A stretch of DNA of 64,000 nt from assembly GCF_027571385.1 (NCBI RefSeq), contig NZ_CP085636.1, positions 3,533,501-3,597,500 on the forward strand. The letters run 5' to 3'. Positions 34,477 to 43,307 of this stretch are shown here, in pieces. The notes below the pieces were generated by a model that worked only from the letters and a program-made list of their open reading frames with translations, was not told where the DNA came from and made no database searches. This DNA is from Shewanella sp. MTB7. Lineage in GTDB: Bacteria; Pseudomonadota; Gammaproteobacteria; Enterobacterales; Shewanellaceae. Numbering within the stretch: position 1 is the stretch's first letter; each line of letters begins with the position of its first letter. The translations under genes and the position numbers were made by a program.

Positions 34477-35610
34477 TTATTTAGCTTTACCAAACACCTG
34501 CCCTAGTTTGTACAATTTATCCTCTTCCGTTACAAAAATATCGATGTCGTTCCGTTCAAATAACATTATCATATCGGAACCGCCAAACAGGAAATTACCG
34601 AATTCATCACCTTTATTCAGATAATCGCCTTCATCTACGCTGAAATTACAAGATGAAATAACATCCATGCCGATAGGCAAACAAGCAACTAGCCCTATTG
34701 GAGAGTCGAGTACCAATAGACCGCGCTCCTGTGAGAACTGATAATCGGTACCGTCAGTGGCTCCCAAATGTCCCTGTTCATCTCTAGTTACATTGGCAAA
34801 TACATCTCCGGAAATCAGCTTTCTCTCTAAGATAGTGCCTCGTACCGGTGTATGATATCGATGATAAGTCAACACGGTCAGGTAGCTATGAGTAAAGATT
34901 CCGTTTTTGAATCTGTCTGCATATTTAGTATGCTTTAACAATTCATCAATACTGTAAGTATTACCTTTGGATACGGTAATGGTGTTAATTTCACTTATTT
35001 TCCAAGTGCCCTTGTATACGCTGTCCGCTGGCACAGTGATCACATTATCATCGGCCATGTTCTTGTGAATTTCGTCCGGATCTTCCTTCGGGTTAGGAGC
35101 AAGTCCTGTGGCAGCATTCTCATAGGGTAATGTCTTAGCACCGATGGGACGTTTACCGGGTTTAATATGTCTGCAGAAAAACATATTAAACGTGTTAAAA
35201 CCACCTGGCGGAACCACGAAGTTTTCAATGACAAATCCCTTATCATCAATAAAAGATTGTAAGTCGTTGGCTGACTGAGGGCTATTTAAGAAAGCACCAA
35301 ACTGCTGAGTGAACACTACCATCCAGTTTTTAAACTCAGCAAAAGTGGGATCTTTCTGAAATTTATTACCGAGTTGGCTGATAATAAAATAGAGTCCATG
35401 GAACAAGTCGCTGAAGGTTGCATCAGCAGGTGTGGTAACCAACAAAGTGTCTAAATATTCATAAAAACCATCTATATTAGAGATTGCGGTGTCACTATAG
35501 GGTGGGATCCATTGTGCCTTTTTAATACATTTTTCAAGCTCTAATTGATACTCCATTTTGGTATCTATCATGTTTTCCAAACGTCGAACGATACTTGTAG
35601 TTCTACTCAT
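34477..35610 (-). CDS. phosphatidylserine decarboxylase-family enzyme with N-terminal extension
   Basis: A 377-residue protein. The C-terminal part (about 155-377) has the pyruvoyl-decarboxylase fold: HYHRYHTPVRG-like segment YHRYHTPVRGTILE, SPIGLVACLPIGMDVISSC and FGNFLFGGSDMIMLFERND. The last holds the GGS sequence in which Ser would be the site of self-cleavage and pyruvoyl formation, though the usual motif is GGST or LGST and here it is GGSD. The N-terminal ~150 residues are extra and resemble the helical domain preceding the decarboxylase in a fungal/bacterial subfamily that includes tryptophan decarboxylases; that link is inference. AAGGAGAAGAT precedes the ATG. A standard psd gene should exist elsewhere. 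Confidence 0.8.
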   Translation of the reverse strand: MSRTTSIVRRLENMIDTKMEYQLELEKCIKKAQWIPPYSDTAISNIDGFYEYLDTLLVTTPADATFSDLFHGLYFIISQLGNKFQKDPTFAEFKNWMVVFTQQFGAFLNSPQSANDLQSFIDDKGFVIENFVVPPGGFNTFNMFFCRHIKPGKRPIGAKTLPYENAATGLAPNPKEDPDEIHKNMADDNVITVPADSVYKGTWKISEINTITVSKGNTYSIDELLKHTKYADRFKNGIFTHSYLTVLTYHRYHTPVRGTILERKLISGDVFANVTRDEQGHLGATDGTDYQFSQERGLLVLDSPIGLVACLPIGMDVISSCNFSVDEGDYLNKGDEFGNFLFGGSDMIMLFERNDIDIFVTEEDKLYKLGQVFGKAK

Positions 35611-36261
35611 ATCTTCTCCTTATTCCCTTTTTATGCCCTACTTTTGCATAAAAGCTAGGCTCTAGAAAATACACTCGCTATTAAAAAACCCTATTAAAAA
35701 AACATACTCAAAGAGGATTGTCAATCAATATACCACTCGTCGTTTCTAGCCCACGCAGCACAATTTTCGCCAGCGTATATAAGGTCTAAATGTGGAGAGT
35801 ATCTTTAATGTGATCGCTTTGAATATGGTTATTACGTATAACCGATGAAAACTGCCACAAGGTATTTTTAGTTGCACTCATTTGTAAATTATAAGGATTC
35901 TCCTTGGTTGTCTGTTGTCGTTTGAATCCAGCTTTACCGTTTGAATTCGTCCCCCTGTGAAGCTCAAAACGGTCAAAACGGCATTAAAGTTTACACCTAG
36001 TTTGAAAGCAGGCTGAAGTGCATCAGAACAAACCAAGTATGGACAGCCCAACGCTATCAACACTATAGACAAAGCTGCATCTTAATTCAGAGCTATACAC
36101 CAGCAAAACAAAGTTAGAGTATTTGCTTAATTCGGTAACTTTCGGATTAACTCTAGTATCACTAACCTGAAAACATAACGGCGAGAAAACTAACTGTGAT
36201 TTATTAAGGAAAATAGAAAACGCCTCGGATAATCGATGACTCGGTCTTTGCTTAAGCCAAC
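35611..36261. other. 650-bp intergenic region
   Basis: No gene is called. The minus-strand frame 35878-36072 can be read (ALQPAFKLGVNFNAVLTVLS and so on) and has the feel of a dispersed Shewanella repeat, but I cannot verify that. A short palindrome TTTTGCATAAAA lies at about 35642-35653. No RNA gene seen. Confidence 0.35.
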
Positions 36262-36293
36262 AAAAAAAGCCGCTTCCAATTAATGAAAGCGGC
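36262..36293 (-). terminator. terminator of the M23 peptidase gene
   Basis: On the minus strand GCCGCTT-tcattaattgg-AAGCGGC followed by seven T residues, 20 bp past the stop codon. Confidence 0.88.
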
Positions 36294-36312
36294 TTTAACA
36301 TTTATTTAAGCA

Positions 36313-37170
36313 TTATTTACTCTGGCTAAGTACACTCGACATTGATGGTACTATTGTGACTGGATCTAATCGCATCTGATACCAATTAACCCGCCAGTCA
36401 AGATGTGGACCAGTGACACGCCCAGTGGCACCCACTTCGGCAATAGGCTGGCCTTGTTTAATACTTTCGCCTTCTTTGACATAGAGTTTACTCAAATGAA
36501 GAAAGCTGGAACTGACACCAAAACCATGGTCCAAAATAATCGTACCACCGGAATAGAACATATCAGATACCGACAAACTGATAATACCGTCTGCAGGTGC
36601 CACCACTACAGTGCCAGTTTTAGCCGCCACATCCACACCATAATGAGGATTTCCCGGTTTACCATTATAAACGCGCTGGCTGCCGTAAACTCCGGAGATT
36701 CTACCAGTTAATGGCCAGATAAAATTTTGACTGAAGGCTGTTTGCTCAGAAAATTGAGATCTGGCAGCTCTAACCTGTTTACTGTCTTCTCTTGAACGCT
36801 CAATCGCTTTTGGATCCGGCTTCATGATCTTTTTACTGATCCCGTTCACTCGGTCAATTTTATACTCTTTTACATTAATCTTTAACGGCATGAGTTGAGT
36901 CAAACCATCAGAATAAACCAACTTAAGCTCTTGGGTTAATTCCGCCTCTCGAGCAAAACCAAAAGCGAATTTCCCTTGAGACGATACCTTAAGTGCATCT
37001 CCATTAAGAAAAGCTTCGGTTCCAGGTTCAACCTGAGCACGAATTAACGCCCCCTGCTCCATCTTACCGATGAGTTCAATTTGTGCCAATGCATCCTGGG
37101 ATACAAGTAGACTGGTTGTTGCTAAGCAACACCACACTAAAAAGAGGGATACAGGTATGTTCAAATTCAT
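36313..37170 (-). CDS. M23-family (LytM-type) peptidase
   Basis: A periplasmic protein of about 285 residues with a signal peptide (ending near DALA), a beta-rich N-terminal domain (about 35-105) and a C-terminal peptidase_M23 domain. The zinc-site motifs HYGVD (HxxxD) and HLDWR (HxH replaced by HLD) plus VGATGRVTGPHLDW are visible, with IWPLTGRISGVYGSQR before them. It should cleave peptidoglycan peptides or activate an amidase. The ATG at 37170 directly abuts GGAG; a TTG at 37164, six bases past GGAG, is an equally good start. Monocistronic. Confidence 0.88.
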   Translation of the reverse strand: MNLNIPVSLFLVWCCLATTSLLVSQDALAQIELIGKMEQGALIRAQVEPGTEAFLNGDALKVSSQGKFAFGFAREAELTQELKLVYSDGLTQLMPLKINVKEYKIDRVNGISKKIMKPDPKAIERSREDSKQVRAARSQFSEQTAFSQNFIWPLTGRISGVYGSQRVYNGKPGNPHYGVDVAAKTGTVVVAPADGIISLSVSDMFYSGGTIILDHGFGVSSSFLHLSKLYVKEGESIKQGQPIAEVGATGRVTGPHLDWRVNWYQMRLDPVTIVPSMSSVLSQSK

Positions 37171-37201
37171 CTCCAACAAAAATTCATTTTCTCACCAAAG
37201 A

Positions 37202-38083
37202 TTAAACTTGATGACCTTTAACTGATATTGCACCTTTACCCACACCTTCATAGGCGATCACCTTAAACTGATTCCCCGGTGACATTTCAACTAAAGCGTT
37301 AACCACAAACTCCGCTAATAATTCGACAGTAGTATCATGTGGGATAATTTCACAAGATGACTTTGGCATCGCCAACTGAAAATCACCTTGAGGCGCCTGA
37401 TAATGAAATCCAAAATGGGTTTCATCATTCACTTTTGCCTGTGGCGATAATCTGAGTTCACCGACCTTAACGACATCTTCTTGAGTGCCTAAGTAAATGT
37501 CTTTCCAACGTTTAGCCCAGTACTCATCCCATTTAGGAGCTGCTATGCCGTTTTCAAAAACATTGATAGGACTACGGTGACCATGTGCAATACGTTGACA
37601 GTTACCGTCGTGTTTCTTTAACCCGTGAGTATAGTGATAATAAGGTGCTTCATGCAGCTCATTTCTAAGTGTTAAAGCTATCGCATCGACATTATCTGGC
37701 AACACTGCTTTTAACGCTTTCTGCAAAAAGGTGTTCACACTCTCAAAGTCGATAAGTTCACTGGGAATAAGTGCAAACGCTTGAGCTGGACATGCCAGAT
37801 GTATGTCACCTTTGAGGCTATTAAAGTCCATCCAAACAGTGTCACCTTGTTGTTGCCAACGAACTTCACTGCACGCAGTAGGGATCAGTAATCGATGATC
37901 GGCGATATTATCTATCGTGTCTTTAATGGTGCGCTTCACTTTGGAAAAGTCGAGCACCATATTTTGATCATCTAATCCTCCATCGAGTAGCACATCAACA
38001 ATCCAACTTTCTCCGACCATGCCACGAATAGGACACAGATAAGAAAAATCAATCACGGTTAAATCTCTAACAAAAAGTTGCAT
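37202..38083 (-). CDS. 6-carboxytetrahydropterin synthase (QueD/PTPS) family, two-domain form
   Basis: A 293-residue tunnelling-fold protein about twice the length of QueD. The N-terminal half has LDFSKVKRTIKDTIDNIADHRLL, a PTPS segment, but lacks the HGH zinc motif. The C-terminal half has YTHGLKKHDGNCQRIAHGHR, with a candidate catalytic Cys and zinc His residues, then DTTVELLAEFVVNAL and the substrate Glu in AYEGVGKGA. QueD makes 6-carboxytetrahydropterin for queuosine; the double form may do this or another pterin reaction. AGGAGATTAA before the ATG is a strong ribosome site. 22 bp upstream of the M23 gene, possibly co-transcribed. Confidence 0.82.
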   Translation of the reverse strand: MQLFVRDLTVIDFSYLCPIRGMVGESWIVDVLLDGGLDDQNMVLDFSKVKRTIKDTIDNIADHRLLIPTACSEVRWQQQGDTVWMDFNSLKGDIHLACPAQAFALIPSELIDFESVNTFLQKALKAVLPDNVDAIALTLRNELHEAPYYHYTHGLKKHDGNCQRIAHGHRSPINVFENGIAAPKWDEYWAKRWKDIYLGTQEDVVKVGELRLSPQAKVNDETHFGFHYQAPQGDFQLAMPKSSCEIIPHDTTVELLAEFVVNALVEMSPGNQFKVIAYEGVGKGAISVKGHQV

Positions 38084-38337
38084 TTAATCTCCTAGGTAGA
38101 AAAACAGTCTACCTTTTTACGTCCACTCGGCAGGAGCCAAAAGACAAAATAGTTCGAAAATGATTTCACATCATCTCTTCAGTTATGGCAAGTTTACATC
38201 TGAATACTGTTTTTTTCGACACGTTTATTGCCTGTAATTGTAAAGTTGAAAAGTATGATTGATTTGTCATCAACATTAGTCCGATAATCAACTTGTACAG
38301 CCCATATTATTTTCAAACAGCAATGACGGGAGAGGTT

Positions 38338-39063
38338 ATGTCAGGTAGCAACACAAACCACACTGATCTAGACCTCCTACATTTAGTTGAGTCAGATATC
38401 TGGTACTATGATGGCCCTGCAGTTTCATTCTATGGCATGCCCTATACGACCAGAATGACTGTTATTCGCCTCAAAGATAATAAGTTATGGATACATTCTC
38501 CTTGTCAATTATCTGATGAATTACAAAAAGAGGTTGATTCTCTAGGCGAGGTCGCTTTTCTTATCGCACCAAATAAAATCCACTATTTGTTTATACAACA
38601 ATGGATATCTCAGTACGGTAATGCCAGACATTTTACCGCACCAGGCTTGATAGATAAATGCCCCGATATTGCATTTGATGAAGAGTTAACCGATAAGCCT
38701 GTTGATGCATGGAGTGACCAGATAAAACAGCTTATTTTTACTGGAAGTCCGCTCATGGAAGAAGCGGTCTTCTTTCATCAAACAAACAGCACATTGATCT
38801 TAACGGATCTAATCGAGAACTTTCCAGATACTCACTTTAAGCCTTGGCAAAATCACATTGCAAAGCTAGTGGGCATTTTAGCTCCTAATGGTCAAACTCC
38901 CGCTGACTGGCGGATTAGTTTTATATTTGGCAAAGACAAGGCAAGGGGTTGCTTTAAAAAAATACTGTCTTGGCAACCAAGTCGGATCATTATTACCCAT
39001 GGCGAGTGTATTTGGCATGATGCCTCAGCGTTTCTTACTCGCTCATTTAGGTGGTTAAATTAA
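38338..39063 (+). CDS. DUF4336 family protein (metallo-beta-lactamase-like)
   Basis: A 241-residue soluble protein of unknown function. The opening DIWYYDGPAVSFYGMPYTTRMTVIRL and the stretch GEVAFLIAPNKIHYLFIQQW match DUF4336, a family distantly related to the metallo-beta-lactamase fold. The canonical HxHxDH motif is absent, so hydrolase activity is doubtful; HSPCQLSDELQKEVD and IITHGECIW hold the remaining histidines. I chose the ATG at 38338 with GGAG five bases before it. It is divergent from the QueD-like gene. Confidence 0.75.
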   Translation: MSGSNTNHTDLDLLHLVESDIWYYDGPAVSFYGMPYTTRMTVIRLKDNKLWIHSPCQLSDELQKEVDSLGEVAFLIAPNKIHYLFIQQWISQYGNARHFTAPGLIDKCPDIAFDEELTDKPVDAWSDQIKQLIFTGSPLMEEAVFFHQTNSTLILTDLIENFPDTHFKPWQNHIAKLVGILAPNGQTPADWRISFIFGKDKARGCFKKILSWQPSRIIITHGECIWHDASAFLTRSFRWLN

Positions 39064-39092
39064 CGTTTACCGAGTTAGCTTTTTCAACCAAT

Positions 39093-39113
39093 AAAAAAGG
39101 CGCCTCTAGCGCC
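39093..39113 (-). terminator. yejK terminator
   Basis: On the minus strand GGCGCTAGAGGCGCC followed by six T residues, about 35 bp after the yejK stop. It also lies downstream of the convergent DUF4336 gene. Confidence 0.75.
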
Positions 39114-39146
39114 TTCTCATATAAAAATGATTGATTTAGCTTGAAA

Positions 39147-40178
39147 CTACTGACCGCCTTTCAGACGTCGATCGAGTTGGTCTTTAAGATTAGCTGGGAC
39201 ACCTTTGATCATGATCGTGTCAGAAATAGGATCATACATCACTCGCTCACCGAGATGTGCACCATCAAAACTCAAGGTTACACCACCGCCAGTGCCAGAA
39301 AACTTTTTCAACTGCCTTAACGTCGGTTTATCACCAGGAAATTCATCTTCAAGTTCATAATCCCCACCGCGAGCAAAGTTATAAAAAGACTCCATTCCAG
39401 AATCTGCAAGTTCATCAGCAAGATCTTTGATCTCTATGTCGGCACCAACATCACAGCGTTCAGTACAGTAATCAAACACTTTTTCACGACACTGCTGACG
39501 CTCATCTTTAGTCAATTCACTGCTGGAGACAAAATCCTCAACCGCATTCATTAACTCTTTATTTTGAGCTTTAGTATTCACACCCTCAACACATCCCATA
39601 AAGTCGAGAAAGAAATCAGCAACTTTGCGTCCAGCGCGGCCACGAATAAATGAGATATATTTGCGAGAATCACTATCAGTTTGCCACTCTGTAAGATCGA
39701 TGCGAGCTGCAAGTTGCACATCTTTAAGATCCAGATGAGTATTTTGTAACAGTTCCATATCATCCAATACCGTCATAGATGATTTTGCATTCAATAAAGA
39801 AACGTAAAGGTAATCGCTCGTCATATGGGTATAACACGAAAGTAACAGGAAGCCGCCTTGGCTAAAATCGTATTTAGACAACTCCTCTTGTAACAACTTG
39901 CCTGCTAAGCCAGAAAACTCAACGAATCCAAGTTCACCATTACGATATGCCGTTAATGCCTGCTCAAACTTAGGGTTCGTCTCACCATCTTCACCATGGG
40001 TGCCAAAGTGGCCAAAACCTTTACCAGCTTTAGTGGTATACGTTTGATGTAGCTCTTCAAGCATGGTTTCAACAGCTTCGCTATTTAACAAGGGTTGTGG
40101 ACGCAACCGACAGCTAAGCTGTCCTTCACTATTCTGAGAAATGGAGTGGATGATTGCTTGCTCAACGTTAATACTCAT
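39147..40178 (-). CDS. yejK: nucleoid-associated protein YejK (NdpA)
   Basis: Cytoplasmic, spermidine-nucleoid associated protein of unknown exact role. The product is 343 residues from the ATG at 40178 ([15 protein letters not shown]), matching the family start; an 11-codon upstream extension is rejected. Typical stretches are [24 protein letters not shown], [20 protein letters not shown] and [21 protein letters not shown]. It is divergent from yejL-yejM, the normal enterobacterial arrangement. Confidence 0.93.
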   Translation of the reverse strand: MSINVEQAIIHSISQNSEGQLSCRLRPQPLLNSEAVETMLEELHQTYTTKAGKGFGHFGTHGEDGETNPKFEQALTAYRNGELGFVEFSGLAGKLLQEELSKYDFSQGGFLLLSCYTHMTSDYLYVSLLNAKSSMTVLDDMELLQNTHLDLKDVQLAARIDLTEWQTDSDSRKYISFIRGRAGRKVADFFLDFMGCVEGVNTKAQNKELMNAVEDFVSSSELTKDERQQCREKVFDYCTERCDVGADIEIKDLADELADSGMESFYNFARGGDYELEDEFPGDKPTLRQLKKFSGTGGGVTLSFDGAHLGERVMYDPISDTIMIKGVPANLKDQLDRRLKGGQ

Positions 40179-40628
40179 AGGCCTCGATATTGGAAGTAAA
40201 GTAAAGAACAACGATGGGTTCGTTGTCGATAATAAGGGAAGTTATAGGGTAGACTAAACGATAGCGGTTATATTGCCCCAATTGAGCTATTGCAGCAAGC
40301 GGGAAAGACGGCTCTTAGGTGTTAACTGGCTCATTTATATTCAGCATAAAAATACGATGTTAATGTCCAAGCAGCAAGCATTATATCTCGGTGCTCATTA
40401 CTCTATCTGACACGTCCTCCCCTGTTAGAAAAGAGATTTGTTCACCATTTCATAAAAAAGACCTCACGATTGAAAGCACTCTATGCTTTAAAACGAAAAC
40501 TGAAGCCTGCGACTTAATGATTAAACACTCAAAACAGCGCATTTAAACTCAGTAAGGATATCGTGCTCTCTGAAAATTTCGGTTATCATATGCAATTAAT
40601 CAAGTTTAACGTGAAATATTTTTTAATT
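40179..40628. other. yejK-yejL divergent intergenic region
   Basis: About 450 bp with no gene, RNA or repeat that I can support. A YejL frame extends 22 codons upstream of the chosen ATG but has no family similarity there. Confidence 0.35.
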
Positions 40629-40844
40629 ATGGCTATCCAATCCAAGTATTCGAATATACAAGTTGAGTCAATTATCGCTGAACTCAGCGCTGTACTTGAC
40701 AAACATCAAGCACCTACTGATCTTAGATTAATGGTTCTAGGAAACTGCGTAACTGACCTTTTAGCACGTAAAGTACCAAGTGAAGCTAGAGCAAAAGTAG
40801 CTGAACAGTTCTCAAAAGCACTTGCACAATCAGTGAAAGGTTAA
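40629..40844 (+). CDS. yejL: YejL (DUF1414) small protein
   Basis: A 71-residue protein of unknown function, always beside yejM in gammaproteobacteria. The sequence MAIQSKYSNIQVESIIAELS and LRLMVLGNCVTDLLARKVP match DUF1414. The ATG at 40629 agrees with the family start; its ribosome site is weak. yejM follows after 88 bp on the same strand. Confidence 0.9.
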   Translation: MAIQSKYSNIQVESIIAELSAVLDKHQAPTDLRLMVLGNCVTDLLARKVPSEARAKVAEQFSKALAQSVKG

Positions 40845-40932
40845 TACCTTCATCTTGTATATTAAGCAAGATGCGATGCACAGATAAACACACTTAAGAT
40901 GCACCTATACCTAATTCAGTAAGCGGAGCCAT

Positions 40933-42717
40933 ATGGTCGAGCGTAAAAAAGAGATGGGACGTGATCGTGTATCACGCCTAATAAGTTGGGGGCATTGGTT
41001 TGCCTTCTTCAACGGCTTTCTTGCCATGATCGTGGGTTTTCGCTATCTGGATACCGTGGGGTACCCTGAAAGTTGGCTTGGGTGGGCATACTTAGCAATT
41101 AGCACAATCGGCCATTTTAGCTTTTTAGCTTTTATCGTGTATCTAGTACTGATTTTCCCCGTTACTTTACTCCTGCCTTACTCTAAAATATTACGAGGAT
41201 ATGCAGCCTCTGTAGCGACACTTTGTCTGTGTCTCTTATTATATGACACCATTATTTATGATGATTACGGCTTACACTTAAGCCCATTTGTATTCGATTT
41301 AGCTTGGGCCGACCTCAATGCTTTATTGCATGGTACCTCCTACATCGTTACCCCACTGTGCATCATAATCATTGAACTATTAGCGGCTAATTTTCTGTGG
41401 AAACGAATAGAAAAAATTCATAAAGCTAAGTGTGGCAATAAGGTGGTTGCTTTCGTTGGTGTCTGTTTTATCAGTAGTCATCTCATTCATATCTGGGCCG
41501 ACGCAGTGTCAATCAAAGAGATCACTCGCCTAGACGATGCTTACCCACTTTCATACCCAGCTACAGCTCGTTCGTTTATGGAAAGTCACGGCATAGAAAG
41601 TGAAAATAGCAAGAGTCGTAACTCAAATCCTAAAAGCAACATCAGTTACCCAATCAAACCACTGCAATGTATTAGTGAAGCTCAACCCAACATACTCTTA
41701 ATCACCATAGACAGTTTAAGAGCTGATATGTTGGATGAAAGTACCATGCCCTTTCTCAGTCAATATGCTAAGGAAAACTTAGACTTTCATCAGCACCTCA
41801 GTGGAGGAACCCAATTTACCAGTGGCTTATTTTCTATTATGTATGGTCTCCAAGGTAGTTACATCAATGATATGACATTAGCAAATACAGCGCCATTGCT
41901 AACCCAGATCCTCAAACAACAGAACTACCAAACAGCCGTATTTGCTACCGACGATGTAGTGCTAAAACCTAAAGCTATCTTCAAAGGACTCAAGCATTAC
42001 ATTACCCATGTAGAAAACAGTCATGCCATGGCTGACAAAGAGTCAATTGCTAACTTCGAACAATGGGTAACTAAAACCCAAACGCCTTGGTTTAGCTTAA
42101 TAAATTTACGTTCACCAGAGAGTTATGACACACCCGTTGGCTTTCTAGGCATTGAAACCGTACGCCCTAAGAAAATATTAAAATCAGCAGAACGAGTATT
42201 ATTCAATCAATACCGCCAGTCATTGAACTTTATTGATCAGGAGCTCAGTAAGCTAATAAAAAGTTTGCCTCAAGACACCTTAGTCATCATCACGGGGGTG
42301 AGTGGAAAACTGTTTACCAGTAATCCCCATGAGGTTCGTAGCAATATGTCACCTGGCAATGTGCATGTACCTTTAATCATTCACTGGCCAGGAAAAGTGC
42401 CAGCAAAGGACGTTAATTATCGAACCAGTCACTATGGTATTGCCCCAACGTTATTGAGCCAAGTACTCGGTTGTACCAATGCACCAACTGATTATAGCGC
42501 TGGTCGCAGCTTACTCCAGCCAGATAGCGAGTCTTGGATCTATGTGGGTGATAACCTTATATTTGGAATTTATCAAGACGCTGAAATAACGGTTATTGAT
42601 CGTCATGGTCAATACCGTATTTATGATGAGAATTATGAACACAGATTACGTAAAAAAATGAGCGCCCCCGAACTTATTGAAGTGATGCGTGAAGGTCGAC
42701 GTCTCTACAATCATTAA
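40933..42717 (+). CDS. yejM: YejM (PbgA/LapC) inner-membrane sulfatase-like protein
   Basis: Inner-membrane regulator of lipopolysaccharide synthesis that in E. coli senses periplasmic LPS and controls LpxC degradation through LapB. The 594-residue product has five N-terminal membrane segments (about 18-185, ISWGHWFAFFNGFLAMIVGF onward; DUF3413) and a periplasmic alkaline-phosphatase-like domain starting QPNILLITIDSLRADML. The Asp and Ser of that motif are present but E. coli YejM is not known to need full hydrolase activity. GGAGCCAT precedes the ATG. Length equals E. coli YejM (586) closely. Confidence 0.92.
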   Translation: MVERKKEMGRDRVSRLISWGHWFAFFNGFLAMIVGFRYLDTVGYPESWLGWAYLAISTIGHFSFLAFIVYLVLIFPVTLLLPYSKILRGYAASVATLCLCLLLYDTIIYDDYGLHLSPFVFDLAWADLNALLHGTSYIVTPLCIIIIELLAANFLWKRIEKIHKAKCGNKVVAFVGVCFISSHLIHIWADAVSIKEITRLDDAYPLSYPATARSFMESHGIESENSKSRNSNPKSNISYPIKPLQCISEAQPNILLITIDSLRADMLDESTMPFLSQYAKENLDFHQHLSGGTQFTSGLFSIMYGLQGSYINDMTLANTAPLLTQILKQQNYQTAVFATDDVVLKPKAIFKGLKHYITHVENSHAMADKESIANFEQWVTKTQTPWFSLINLRSPESYDTPVGFLGIETVRPKKILKSAERVLFNQYRQSLNFIDQELSKLIKSLPQDTLVIITGVSGKLFTSNPHEVRSNMSPGNVHVPLIIHWPGKVPAKDVNYRTSHYGIAPTLLSQVLGCTNAPTDYSAGRSLLQPDSESWIYVGDNLIFGIYQDAEITVIDRHGQYRIYDENYEHRLRKKMSAPELIEVMREGRRLYNH

Positions 42718-42723
42718 CAATTA

Positions 42724-42747
42724 GACGCCTCTATTAATGAGGCGTCT
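42724..42747 (+). terminator. yejLM terminator
   Basis: GACGCCTC-tattaat-GAGGCGTC: eight perfect pairs, then TTAGTTATTT, 6 bp past the yejM stop. Confidence 0.8.
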
Positions 42748-42889
42748 TAGTTATTTGCCCTCACTTTGCATAAAAAAGCATATAAATTAAGCAATTGAAA
42801 AGGCTTAACGACTAACTACTTGCACAAACCACAGCAAATTGATAAAGTTCGGCTTCGTTAAACAAGGCTAGTCCTTGTATGACAAACAT

Positions 42890-42966
42890 CGGGATATGGC
42901 CTAGTCCGGTAAGGCGCTTGTCTGGGGGACAAGAGATCGCAGGTTCAAATCCTGCTATCCCGACCA
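42890..42966 (+). tRNA. tRNA-Pro (GGG)
   Basis: A 77-nt tRNA starting CGGGATA and ending TATCCCGACCA with encoded CCA. The D arm is GGCC...GGCGC, the anticodon arm CTTGT-CTGGGGG-ACAAG gives anticodon GGG, and the T arm is GCAGG/CCTGC around TTCAAAT. The CGG-type acceptor start is characteristic of bacterial tRNA-Pro. Followed at once by a terminator, so it is a single-gene unit. Confidence 0.95.
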
Positions 42967-42976
42967 AATATAGAAA

Positions 42977-43007
42977 AGCCGCTAATCGCAAGATTGGCGG
43001 CTTTTTG
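42977..43007 (+). terminator. tRNA-Pro terminator
   Basis: AAGCCGCTAATCGCAAGATTGGCGGCTTTTT: stem GCCGCTAATC/GATTGGCGGC with one wobble, loop GCAA, and T tract. Confidence 0.9.
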
Positions 43008-43307
43008 CTATCTGCAACTTAATCATATACAAAATACTGCAACCAAAGTCTGTATTAATACCTCGTGTATTCCTTTACTTCCTACCTTACGATAACCCCA
43101 TGTCAAATCATCAGAACTCCCGTGAGCTAAACAGTCATTAAGGCCTGCTGTCATGATCTAAGTATTACCGGTTATCATTAACACCCATCGATAACTTAAA
43201 TTACATGCATTCAATTTTGCATTAGAATTTGTTACACTTATACAAGGTTATTGCTTCTGGCCATGAGTATCTATATTTAGCATCATAAGTGATAAAATAA
43301 GGCTTAA
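43008..43307. other. intergenic region before the diguanylate cyclase gene
   Basis: No gene or RNA seen. AAGGCTTAA is the ribosome site of the next gene. Confidence 0.35.
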
